Shown: piece by piece, positions 1-6,962 of the stretch
How positions within the stretch are numbered: the stretch's first letter is position 1
Layout of the letters: each line of letters opens with the position of its first letter
DNA from: an uncultured Pelagibacteraceae bacterium
GTDB lineage: Bacteria; Pseudomonadota; Alphaproteobacteria; Pelagibacterales; Pelagibacteraceae
Assembly: GCA_902594655.1 (NCBI GenBank)
Contig: CACJMW010000008.1
Coordinates: 1-37,151, forward strand
Direction: 5' to 3'
DNA: 37,151 bases
Program-made: the position numbers and the translations under genes
The notes under the pieces: model-generated
The model's input: the letters and a program-made list of their open reading frames with translations, nothing else
Told to the model about the DNA's origin: nothing
Database searches by the model: none

Positions 1-349
1 GTGGATGATTATTGCCATCGTTTACTGAAACACTTTCATACTCAAAAGGATCTACACCCTCAATGCATGCTATATTTATCATATAAAGTTTTGGATTTAT
101 TCGTGGTCTTGTGTGAGTAAAGATTCCACAAATTGAACAAAAAAAATGTTTAGCTGTATTCGTGTAGTACTGATATAAAGTTAACTTGTCTTCACCCTTT
201 ATGATTTTCATATCATTTTCACCAACTGGGGACATTACATATCCCTTTCTTTTACATATTGAACAATTACACCTCATTACCTTTTCAAATTTTTCAGGCA
301 CATTAACTTCAGCCTCTACTGCTCCACAATGACATGATAATCTTTTCAT
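1..349 (-). CDS. GFA/CENP-V domain protein, 3' end cut by window edge
   Basis: The reading frame starts at an ATG at 349 preceded by a good AAGGAG Shine-Dalgarno and stays open for 116 codons to the window edge, so the C-terminus is missing. The N-terminus reads MKRLSCHCGAVEAEV, followed by RCNCSICKRKG and later FFCSICGIFTHTRPR. This spacing of CxCG, CxCxxC and CxxCG cysteines is the zinc-binding pattern of the GFA (DUF636, glutathione-dependent formaldehyde-activating-like) family. The family name comes from a proposed role in S-hydroxymethylglutathione formation, which is not demonstrated for most members, so only the fold is assigned. It lies 9 bp downstream of the SOUL-family gene and is probably cotranscribed with it; its Shine-Dalgarno overlaps the stop region of that gene. 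Confidence 0.85.
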   Translation of the reverse strand, partial: MKRLSCHCGAVEAEVNVPEKFEKVMRCNCSICKRKGYVMSPVGENDMKIIKGEDKLTLYQYYTNTAKHFFCSICGIFTHTRPRINPKLYMINIACIEGVDPFEYESVSVNDGNNHP

Positions 350-358
350 AGTTTCTCC

Positions 359-916
359 TTATGTATTTCTTTCAATTTCAAACATTACTTCATTTCTTCG
401 TAACATAGGCAAAGTAAAGGGTGAATTATAAGTTGCCCTTATAGGTGGGCTCAATATTGTTATATCGTCTTCTTTTAATTGATTTTCTAAAATTTCTTTG
501 TGTTTAATAAAATTTTTATCGGATGCCAGTCCTGAATAAGTAATAGCAGCAAAATAACCACCTTTCATATTTAAAACTTTTACCTCTGAATTTGATGGGC
601 TTGGTACATTATTTTCATCAAATTCTGATGGTAAATAAAATTGCATTGTCATATTGCCATTTTTTTCTATTTGAGTAACGGGTGCTGTCATTTTAATTTC
701 TTGATTTTTTTCATTACTTCCAGAAATGTAATTAAACAATTTTCTAAAGCTACTATTTTGATTAGACTCTTCTGTTTCAATAACTAGACGATCAGAGTAT
801 TTTCTTATTTCATAAATTTCATTTGCATCTAATGTCTCGTATTTAAGCTGCTCTGTGGCCATAGAATTTGGAACTATAATTAAATTGAAGATAATAATTG
901 ATAAAATTTTTTTCAT
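359..916 (-). CDS. SOUL-family heme-binding-like protein, exported
   Basis: A 185-residue protein with an N-terminal signal peptide (MKKI..., hydrophobic to about residue 20, likely cut after SMA). The mature part has the hallmarks of the SOUL/HBP family: an IKMTAPV motif near residue 75, a MQFYLPSEF segment near 91, and a C-terminal YNSPFTLPMLRRNEV block at about 163-177. Eukaryotic relatives bind heme; bacterial periplasmic members are uncharacterised, so heme binding is an inference from family membership. Length is typical of the family. It starts at ATG 916 without an evident Shine-Dalgarno, is divergent from umuD, and is followed immediately by the GFA-family gene, suggesting a two-gene operon. 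Confidence 0.85.
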   Translation of the reverse strand: MKKILSIIIFNLIIVPNSMATEQLKYETLDANEIYEIRKYSDRLVIETEESNQNSSFRKLFNYISGSNEKNQEIKMTAPVTQIEKNGNMTMQFYLPSEFDENNVPSPSNSEVKVLNMKGGYFAAITYSGLASDKNFIKHKEILENQLKEDDITILSPPIRATYNSPFTLPMLRRNEVMFEIERNT

Positions 917-949
917 TTTAATATTTTTTTAAACTATCCTTGGTTTAAG

Positions 950-958
950 TTATCCACA
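950..958 (+). promoter_or_regulatory. DnaA-box-like nonamer TTATCCACA
   Basis: An exact match to the TTATNCACA DnaA-box consensus. It forms the left arm of an 11-bp perfect inverted repeat (947-957 with 1044-1054) spanning the spacer between the SOUL gene and umuD. Binding by DnaA is inferred only from the sequence match. Confidence 0.45.
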
Positions 959-988
959 ATAGCACAATATGTAGTTTAGATGTTCACG

Positions 989-1011
989 TTTTGATTCACT
1001 TTTGATTCACT
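989..1011. repeat. tandem 11-bp direct repeat (iteron-like)
   Basis: TTTTGATTCACT occurs at 989-1000 and again at 1000-1011, sharing one base, which gives an 11-bp period of about one helical turn. A related TGTTCACG lies just upstream at 981-988. The repeats sit between the two DnaA-box-like sites, which suggests a protein-binding array, although two copies could also be chance in AT-rich DNA. Confidence 0.5.
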
Positions 1012-1034
1012 TACAGACTCAAAATACAACCTAA

Positions 1035-1061
1035 TTGACACTAGTGGATAACTTCTATAAT
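1035..1061 (+). promoter_or_regulatory. predicted promoter of umuDC
   Basis: A perfect -35 hexamer TTGACA (1035-1040) and a perfect -10 hexamer TATAAT (1056-1061) are separated by 15 bp, shorter than the 17-bp optimum; reading TAATAA at 1058-1063 as the -10 gives 17 bp. Transcription would start near 1068, inside or just before the LexA-type box and about 20 bp from the umuD ATG. Confidence 0.6.
1043..1051 (-). promoter_or_regulatory. second DnaA-box-like nonamer, inverted, inside the umuDC promoter spacer
   Basis: Read on the minus strand this is TTATCCACT, one mismatch from the DnaA-box consensus. It is in inverted orientation to the site at 950-958 and lies between the -35 and -10 hexamers of the predicted umuDC promoter, a position from which a bound protein would be expected to block RNA polymerase. 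Confidence 0.4.
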
Positions 1062-1070
1062 AACATAAGA

Positions 1071-1085
1071 GAACAAAATAAGAAC
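1071..1085 (-). promoter_or_regulatory. LexA (SOS) box, GTTC-N7-GTTC
   Basis: GAAC (1071-1074), seven bases, GAAC (1082-1085). Read on the minus strand this is GTTC-N7-GTTC, the direct-repeat LexA operator established for alphaproteobacteria such as Caulobacter and Rhodobacter. It lies 4 bp before the umuD ATG and overlaps or follows the predicted transcription start, the expected place for SOS repression of a translesion polymerase operon. No lexA or recA gene is in the window. Confidence 0.8.
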
Positions 1086-1089
1086 ATTT

Positions 1090-1485
1090 ATGAAGCTAAC
1101 AATACCATACTATTTACACAAGGCTGGCGCGGGTTTTCCATCTCCTGCAACAGACTATATTGAGGAAGATATAGATCTAAATGTTCATTTAATAAAAAAT
1201 GTTCCAGCAACCTTCATTATTAGAGTCCAAGGAAAGTCAATGGTGGATGTGGGAATTAATGATGGTGATTTGTTAGTAGTTGATAAAAGCTTAACTCCAA
1301 GAGAATTTTCAACTGTTATTGCAAATGTTCATGATGAACTAGTTGTTAAAACTTTAGTTCAAGAAAGAGATAAAAAATTTCTAACATCAGGTTCTAAAAA
1401 CTTTGATGATCGAATTTTAATTAATGAAGAAGAAGATATTTTTATATGGGGAGTAGTTACTTATGTCATCCACTCAGTATACTAA
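1090..1485 (+). CDS. umuD: UmuD, SOS mutagenesis protein (LexA-like autoprotease)
   Basis: A 131-residue S24-family protein that, after RecA-stimulated self-cleavage, would form UmuD' and activate the UmuC polymerase. The A14-G15 cleavage pair sits in AGAGFPSPATDY, aligning with C24-G25 of E. coli UmuD. The catalytic dyad is S50 (GKSMVD) and K87 (VVKTL), keeping the 37-residue Ser-Lys separation of E. coli (S60/K97). The N-terminal arm is about ten residues shorter than in E. coli. The 3' end overlaps umuC by 23 bp in a different frame, suggesting translational coupling. A LexA-type box directly upstream predicts DNA-damage control. Confidence 0.95.
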   Translation: MKLTIPYYLHKAGAGFPSPATDYIEEDIDLNVHLIKNVPATFIIRVQGKSMVDVGINDGDLLVVDKSLTPREFSTVIANVHDELVVKTLVQERDKKFLTSGSKNFDDRILINEEEDIFIWGVVTYVIHSVY

Positions 1486-2740
1486 AAAAATAGCACTAGT
1501 TGATTGTAATTCTTTTTATGTTTCTTGTGAAAGATTATTCAATCCTAAAATAAGAAAAAAACCTGTTGTTGTTTTGTCTAATAACGATGGCTGCATAATA
1601 TCAAGGTCTAACGAGGCAAAAGCTTTGGGTATTAAAATGGGCGAGCCTTATTTTAAAGGAAAAGATATTATCATAAAAAATAATGTACAAGTTTTTTCAT
1701 CCAACTATTCATTATATGGAGATATCTCAAGAAGAGTTATGAGAACTCTCAAAAGATTTAATTCTGATATTGAAATTTATTCAATTGATGAAGCGTTTTT
1801 AGATTTATCTAATTTTACCGATGAAGAAGTTGAAAAAGTAGGAAAAGAGATTAGAGCTACAGTTTTACAATGGACAGGTATACCAACTAGTATTGGAATT
1901 GCTAAAACAAAAACCTTAAGTAAAGTTGCAAATCATATTGCAAAAAAAACACAATCAGGTGTGACTAGTTTAATTGGAATTGAAAATATTGATCCAATTT
2001 TAGAGAAAATAGAAATTAATGATGTTTGGGGAGTTGGAAAGCAATTAACTAAATTTTATCAAAAAAATGGAATTTATAATGCTAAACAACTTAAGAATAA
2101 ATCTAATACGTGGATCAAAAAGAGTTCAAATGTTTTAAGTTCAAGAACTGCAATGGAGCTTCGTGGAATTCCTTGTATTGATTTAGAAACCACAACATCA
2201 AAAAGAAAAAGTTGCGTTGTATCTAGATCGTTTGGAAAAAGAGTTGAAAAATTTCAAGAACTAAGAGAAGCGGTTGCAAATTATTGCTTGAATGCATCTG
2301 AAAAAATTAGATCAGAGTCTTTAGTTGCAAAGGCAATCACAGTATTTGTTAGAACAAGTCCTTTTCAAAGAAACTTTGGCTACTATTCAAATTCGAAGAC
2401 AGTAGATTTTCCAATTGCAACAAACAATAGTATTGAAGCTGTTAAAGTAGCGATGTCAATTTTAGATAGTATTTTTAAAAATGGATATCGTTATCAAAAA
2501 GCAGGTGTCATGCTAACAGGTTTATCAAACGCTGAAGAAAAGAAAAATTTATTCTCATCAGAAAAAGATGAAAAGATAAATAGTTTAATGAGATCTATTG
2601 ATAATACTAATTATAGATATGGAAGATCAACTTTAAGTCTTGCAAGTGCAGGTGTTCAAAAAAGATGGAACATGAGAAGACAATATTCTTCTAAAATAGA
2701 TACAGCTGATTTTTATTTTCTGCCAACAATTAGAACTTAA
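1463..2740 (+). CDS. umuC: UmuC, Y-family DNA polymerase V subunit
   Basis: A 425-residue translesion polymerase. The palm catalytic acidic residues are visible: D14 in ALVDCNSFYVSCE and D109-E110 in IYSIDEAFLDL. The little-finger region follows (ELRGIPC, SRSFGKRV), and the UmuC-specific C-terminal block (FIRTSPF-like VRTSPFQRN, YRYQKAGVML, then KKNLF) contains a likely sliding-clamp-binding motif (KNLF) at about residue 358. Length matches E. coli UmuC (422). The start at 1463 lies inside umuD; no later Met fits before the catalytic D14. It converges with the lyase-like gene at 2742, with one base between the stops. Confidence 0.95.
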   Translation: MSSTQYTKKIALVDCNSFYVSCERLFNPKIRKKPVVVLSNNDGCIISRSNEAKALGIKMGEPYFKGKDIIIKNNVQVFSSNYSLYGDISRRVMRTLKRFNSDIEIYSIDEAFLDLSNFTDEEVEKVGKEIRATVLQWTGIPTSIGIAKTKTLSKVANHIAKKTQSGVTSLIGIENIDPILEKIEINDVWGVGKQLTKFYQKNGIYNAKQLKNKSNTWIKKSSNVLSSRTAMELRGIPCIDLETTTSKRKSCVVSRSFGKRVEKFQELREAVANYCLNASEKIRSESLVAKAITVFVRTSPFQRNFGYYSNSKTVDFPIATNNSIEAVKVAMSILDSIFKNGYRYQKAGVMLTGLSNAEEKKNLFSSEKDEKINSLMRSIDNTNYRYGRSTLSLASAGVQKRWNMRRQYSSKIDTADFYFLPTIRT

Positions 2741-2741
2741 T

Positions 2742-3983
2742 TTATTGACCAAAAGCAACCGTACTTGAATAATGCACATAGCAACCATCTTTATTTTTCT
2801 CTGCGCACTCTTTCATACCTTGTTCGGTTAAAGTTTCTTTATCCAAACCCCTCAATTTAATTAAAACGTTTTTATCAATTTTATTTTTTATAATGACAAC
2901 ATATTCCTGCTGTTGATGCCTAAATACACTGAAGGGTTTGGTAACATCATCAGATTGACTCTCTAAATTTTCGCATGAATAACCTAGTCGTTCTAATTTA
3001 AGATCTTTACACTTCTTTTTAGCCCATATTTCATCGTAAAACATAATGGTTGGAGTATTTTTCATTTCCTGCAATGTCCCAGTTTTTCCTTTAAAAGTCT
3101 TTGCTTCTTTGCTTTGATAAATACCAAATTGCATTACTGTTAAGCCTACATCCCACATAGACTGGCCCTCGTAGTGCAATTTTTTTTTCCCATTAATAAA
3201 TACTTCAATCATGCCTTTATTTTTTTTATCATCAGATGAACGTTTATCCCAATTTGCATGTATTACTAAATCTGTCCATTTGCCTAAACTGTCCTCTAAC
3301 TCATCAGGACTCATAATCAAATAATCAAGCGCTGCCTTTTCACAATAATTTATTTTTTGTTTAACACTTCCTCCACAAGCATTTTCTCTATCTTCATAAA
3401 CTCCCTCTGATGTACTAATTTTAGCCATCAAGCCTTCTCTAGGAAAAATTTCTAAATGAAATGGAGGATGATAAGGTCCTTCACTCGAGTGGAATTGAAA
3501 TACTGATTGCTTACGATAAAACTTATGTTCTTTAGGAAAATAAAAAGAGGCAGTATACCAGTAATCTTGTTTATGCTTATATCCTAAACTTATATCTCTA
3601 TTTTGACCCTGTCCTAATTCAACCCGATGATGAGGAGTTGATCTAATACAATCCCTTTCCTTTCCATCATAATACAAGAAACCACAATCATCATAATGAA
3701 GTTCAAATCTTATTGAAGTATCACCAAATCTCACTGGTAGCCCGTCAGAAGATTTTACAACTTTAATTCCATATTTTGTCCAACCATAATTTTTTTTAAC
3801 AGAATGTTTAAAAGCTTCAATTTTTGTAATTGGTTTAAGTTTAATTCCTTGAATGGTGGTATCTTTCTTATTTAAACCAAGATTATAACTTTCACTTTTA
3901 TATACCATTTTTTTTATCTCTTCTTGGTTTGCAAATACATTGTTAGTAAAAAGGATTAAAATTAAAATTAGAGTCTTTTTCAT
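2742..3983 (-). CDS. secreted polysaccharide-lyase-like protein C (heparinase I/PL20-like fold)
   Basis: A 413-residue exported protein, last gene of the five-gene operon. A signal peptide (to about NVFA, residue 18) precedes a concanavalin-like core resembling the Polysacc_lyase family (PF14099). Core signatures shared with its two neighbours are an R-x-E strand (HHRVELGQG), a FQFH segment near residue 163, a GKWTDLVIHANW strand and an FGIY...FYDEIW block near the end of the domain. It alone carries about 90 extra C-terminal residues after YDEIWAKKKC, with several cysteines. Substrate is unknown; lyase activity is inferred from the fold, and a binding-only role is possible. It starts 8 bp after the second serine hydrolase ends. 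Confidence 0.7.
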   Translation of the reverse strand: MKKTLILILILFTNNVFANQEEIKKMVYKSESYNLGLNKKDTTIQGIKLKPITKIEAFKHSVKKNYGWTKYGIKVVKSSDGLPVRFGDTSIRFELHYDDCGFLYYDGKERDCIRSTPHHRVELGQGQNRDISLGYKHKQDYWYTASFYFPKEHKFYRKQSVFQFHSSEGPYHPPFHLEIFPREGLMAKISTSEGVYEDRENACGGSVKQKINYCEKAALDYLIMSPDELEDSLGKWTDLVIHANWDKRSSDDKKNKGMIEVFINGKKKLHYEGQSMWDVGLTVMQFGIYQSKEAKTFKGKTGTLQEMKNTPTIMFYDEIWAKKKCKDLKLERLGYSCENLESQSDDVTKPFSVFRHQQQEYVVIIKNKIDKNVLIKLRGLDKETLTEQGMKECAEKNKDGCYVHYSSTVAFGQ

Positions 3984-3991
3984 AGTTTCCC

Positions 3992-5290
3992 CTAAAACTT
4001 ACTATGCACTAATTTCATCCAATCATAGTTCCTATGAATGGCCAAGATTGCTGTTATTTTTTTATTCTCAAAATCAATTACAATGTTTTGACCACCGTGA
4101 CCACTCATACTGAAAATGGGTACGTCACCTTTACCTGACATACCTACATAGAATTGACCAGCATAATGATTTGAGTTTGACATGCCCTTTGTATTGTCTT
4201 TTGGTCTAAATCCTTTATCTATTCTATTTTCATATAAAGATTTCAAATATTTACCTTCACATGTATCGTTATTCCAATCATCTAACATTGCGACTGCAAT
4301 TCTCAAAAAATCATATCTGGTTATATGCATACCATAAGTTAATGTTGTTTCTTTTTTTTTTGCCTTTCGCTGCTTTTTAATAATCATGTCATATTCTATT
4401 CCAACTTTATCCGCAAAAATTTCATTTAACATTTTTTTAAAATCTTTGTGACCCATTTTGTATAAAACGTAACTGGCAACAAGATTTGTGTTTACATTTG
4501 AGTAACTATATTTAATCTTAGCAGGCTTTGAATCTTTAAATTCATTTTCCATAATGCTTTGTATTGATGGATCATTAACCCATCTATTTGAATTAATAAA
4601 TTCACCCCCACCTTTAGTTTTTATAATTTTATGATCCCCCGAAGCCATATTTAATGGATTGATTAATGGTTGGTTATAAAAAAGAGTTTTTTCTAATATC
4701 GGCCAATCATTTAACTTATGATTTATTCCACTGATGTAACCTTTGCAAATTGCATGACCAGTAATGTAAGAAATTATTGACTTACCCACCGAATGTGAAG
4801 GATGTTTCGTTTTGTTTTTGAAAATTTTACCAAATCTATCTTTAGGTGTTATTTCATCAACAACGATTTTTCCATCTACGTATTCTAGGTAACTTAAAAG
4901 TGCTGTTTTATTTAATTGTTGAATTACATTTTCATCTTTCCTTAAATCAAATTCAAATTTTTTAAAATTTTTAGTTTTTTTAATTTTAAAGATACCTCTA
5001 TTTCCCCACTGATTTGGATTGATAGATTTCTTTAAATAATGTTTTAGAATTTTATAATCAGGGTTTGCATCCTGTGGTATTTCGTCAGAATTATAAGGGT
5101 ATCCCACTTTTGGATTTTGTTTTAAATGAGACTTAATTGGTTTTTGATCTGTAGATTGTAAAGTATTTCCATCACAATTATTATAGTACCAAATTTGGCT
5201 ATATTTTTCCTCTTTTTCACAAATATCTTCAGCATTTACGAAGTTTAAAAAAATAAAATTAAATAAAATTATGATTAAAATTTTTTTCAT
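3992..5290 (-). CDS. exported serine hydrolase 2 (class C beta-lactamase-like)
   Basis: A 432-residue protein with a signal peptide ending near VNA (residue 20). It has the PF00144 arrangement: nucleophile motif S167-V-G-K170, Y263-S-N265 (YxN motif), and H398-G-G in the place of the KTG triad, as in esterases, DD-peptidases and 6-aminohexanoate-dimer hydrolases of this superfamily. The sequence around LNDWPIL and LINPLNMASGD is closely similar to serine hydrolase 1 of the same operon, so the two are paralogues. All three motifs are canonical, so it should be active. The bond cleaved (ester, amide or peptide) cannot be told from sequence. The upstream gene's stop is 2 bp before its ATG. Confidence 0.85.
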   Translation of the reverse strand: MKKILIIILFNFIFLNFVNAEDICEKEEKYSQIWYYNNCDGNTLQSTDQKPIKSHLKQNPKVGYPYNSDEIPQDANPDYKILKHYLKKSINPNQWGNRGIFKIKKTKNFKKFEFDLRKDENVIQQLNKTALLSYLEYVDGKIVVDEITPKDRFGKIFKNKTKHPSHSVGKSIISYITGHAICKGYISGINHKLNDWPILEKTLFYNQPLINPLNMASGDHKIIKTKGGGEFINSNRWVNDPSIQSIMENEFKDSKPAKIKYSYSNVNTNLVASYVLYKMGHKDFKKMLNEIFADKVGIEYDMIIKKQRKAKKKETTLTYGMHITRYDFLRIAVAMLDDWNNDTCEGKYLKSLYENRIDKGFRPKDNTKGMSNSNHYAGQFYVGMSGKGDVPIFSMSGHGGQNIVIDFENKKITAILAIHRNYDWMKLVHSKF

Positions 5291-5292
5291 TA

Positions 5293-6129
5293 TTATTTTG
5301 AAAACTTTTCATCTTTTTTAGGTTTTCTAAATATAATGCTATCCAAATATACTCTTTGATCTGGTAGGCTTTCCCAATCAGAATTCCAATAACCAATAGT
5401 ACGATGTCTATAAATTCCAAATTTCATATAACCACCTGTGCAAGTGTCAGCTAAAGTTTTTATATTTTTAAGATCAGCTATAACTTCGTTATTTCTATAG
5501 ATTTTAAATCTTCCAGTTTCGTCTAGTTTCCAAAGAACATGAAATTTTAAGTGTGTCCACTTACCCTTTAGGTCTTCAATCTTTCCTATAATAACAGGCT
5601 CTGATGAATAAGCCGCTTTACTCGCCCAGCTGTAATAATGTTCACCTTTGTATTTAAAATCTTGAGCCCAAAAATGACAACAACTATGACATCCTTTAGC
5701 TTTGTTATCAGTATGCATTTGACCGATTATAACTACTGCACCTTTCTCTAAAGGTTCATAACTTTCATCAAAGTATACCGCATATTCAAAAATATGTTCT
5801 TTATTTTTTAGTTTCATTTCGCCAAGGTGAATTTCTTGTCTACTTCTATTACCCTTGCCATCACATTGAATTTGGGTTGTTTGTGCTTTTCCTTTTCCAC
5901 AACCAGCATCTTCTCTATTAACGGTGACTTGAATACTTGTTTTCCCCTCATAAACTGGGAAACCATCGGAGGCTTTTACTTCTTTTATCCTATTTACCTT
6001 TTTCTCTGACATAGAAAGAAATTGCTTCTTATACCCCTTTATATCTTTGAAATTAGTTTTATGATTGTCAGAAAGTGCTGATCCGGAAAACAAGAAAACC
6101 ATAAAAATAGTGAGTAAAATTTTTTTCAT
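5293..6129 (-). CDS. secreted polysaccharide-lyase-like protein B (heparinase I/PL20-like fold)
   Basis: A 278-residue protein with a signal peptide ending near ALS (residue 20). It shares the core of proteins A and C: RSRQEIHLGE (R-x-E strand), a GQMH segment near residue 137, GKWTHLKFHVLW, and MKFGIYRHR followed by QRVYLDSIIFRK. The GQMH histidine and the Arg/Glu strand lie where PL-type lyases of this fold place catalytic groove residues, but I cannot assign catalysis firmly. A Cys-rich insert (GCHSCCHF, near 147-154) is unique to this copy and suggests a metal site or disulfides in the periplasm. The ATG overlaps the stop of protein A by one base (TAATG), so translation is likely coupled. 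Confidence 0.75.
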   Translation of the reverse strand: MKKILLTIFMVFLFSGSALSDNHKTNFKDIKGYKKQFLSMSEKKVNRIKEVKASDGFPVYEGKTSIQVTVNREDAGCGKGKAQTTQIQCDGKGNRSRQEIHLGEMKLKNKEHIFEYAVYFDESYEPLEKGAVVIIGQMHTDNKAKGCHSCCHFWAQDFKYKGEHYYSWASKAAYSSEPVIIGKIEDLKGKWTHLKFHVLWKLDETGRFKIYRNNEVIADLKNIKTLADTCTGGYMKFGIYRHRTIGYWNSDWESLPDQRVYLDSIIFRKPKKDEKFSK

Positions 6130-6962
6130 TATTTTTTAAGTAATTTTAAAAGCTTTTCTTTTTTATTTGTTCTAAAAAGATTATCATAATAAACAATTTG
6201 CGTTGGATATTCACCATGTACTTCATCATTCCATCTGCTTATCCAACTATGATAGATACCAAATTTATTAAAAAAACTACCCCCGTAACCCGTTCTTCCG
6301 TCGTATTCATTATAAAGAACATCATTTACATACATTTTTGAAAATCCTTTTCCAGGTGCTTTGCCCATTTTTGTATGAAATATAATTGTTGTCCATTTAT
6401 CTCTCATCTCATCAATAAAAAGGTGTTTGATTATTTTTCCTGAAACATCATGTCCATTGACAGGGAAATATCTGGGTTCCAAAACTCCATTTTTTACTCT
6501 CAACATCATCCTTGGATGTCTTTGTTGATCTGTATTTCCCCACTCGTAGATTTGAAAAAGAGAAGTGCTTACAGGTTCGACTGATTTAAAGTCTACTGGC
6601 AAATAAATACTTACAGAAATCCATCTTTCTCCAGTGTACCTGTTGCCTGATGTGGAATATTCACTTCTTGCTCGATCTCCTCCCCCATGTCCAACAACAG
6701 CATCTCTGCCATTATTTTTGCAATCAGAATAATCTCCGTCTTTATCTCTTCCACAATCTCTTGGTAACAATGTTATCTTCCAAGCTTTTTCGCCTAAAGC
6801 TGGAGAAGTAACAGTTTCCCTAAATTTATAAAGCTCCTTGCCATAAGCGACACTTTTTTTCCATTGCAGATTTGTAATTTCTCTTGCACTGGCTTCTTTA
6901 GAAAAATTTGTACTTTCTATAATTAACAAACTAAAAACTATTGATACGAAAAATTTTTTCAA
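6129..6962 (-). CDS. secreted polysaccharide-lyase-like protein A (heparinase I/PL20-like fold)
   Basis: A 277-residue exported protein with a signal sequence (MKKFFVSIVF..., likely cut near ASA, residue 26). The core matches proteins B and C: DRARSEYS (R-x-E strand), FQIYEWGN near residue 147, DKWTTIIFHTKMG, and NKFGIYHSW followed by TQIVYYDNLF. The two-cysteine segment CGRDKDGDYSDC near 70-81 may be a disulfide or metal loop. It appears to start with TTG, overlapping the TGA stop of serine hydrolase 1 in a 4-base TTGA junction, so translation probably depends on ribosomes finishing the first gene. The substrate is unknown; an acidic polysaccharide is a family-based guess. Confidence 0.75.
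   Translation of the reverse strand: MKKFFVSIVFSLLIIESTNFSKEASAREITNLQWKKSVAYGKELYKFRETVTSPALGEKAWKITLLPRDCGRDKDGDYSDCKNNGRDAVVGHGGGDRARSEYSTSGNRYTGERWISVSIYLPVDFKSVEPVSTSLFQIYEWGNTDQQRHPRMMLRVKNGVLEPRYFPVNGHDVSGKIIKHLFIDEMRDKWTTIIFHTKMGKAPGKGFSKMYVNDVLYNEYDGRTGYGGSFFNKFGIYHSWISRWNDEVHGEYPTQIVYYDNLFRTNKKEKLLKLLKK

Noticed and set aside
917..1089. Chromosomal replication origin
   Set aside because: Only two DnaA-like boxes and short repeats are present, and neither dnaA nor typical origin-flanking genes are in the window. Kept as a finding about possible regulation, not called as an origin.
3992..5290. Antibiotic-resistance beta-lactamase
   Set aside because: Shares the SxxK/YxN fold family but has HGG instead of KTG and sits with lyase-like genes; nothing indicates beta-lactam hydrolysis.
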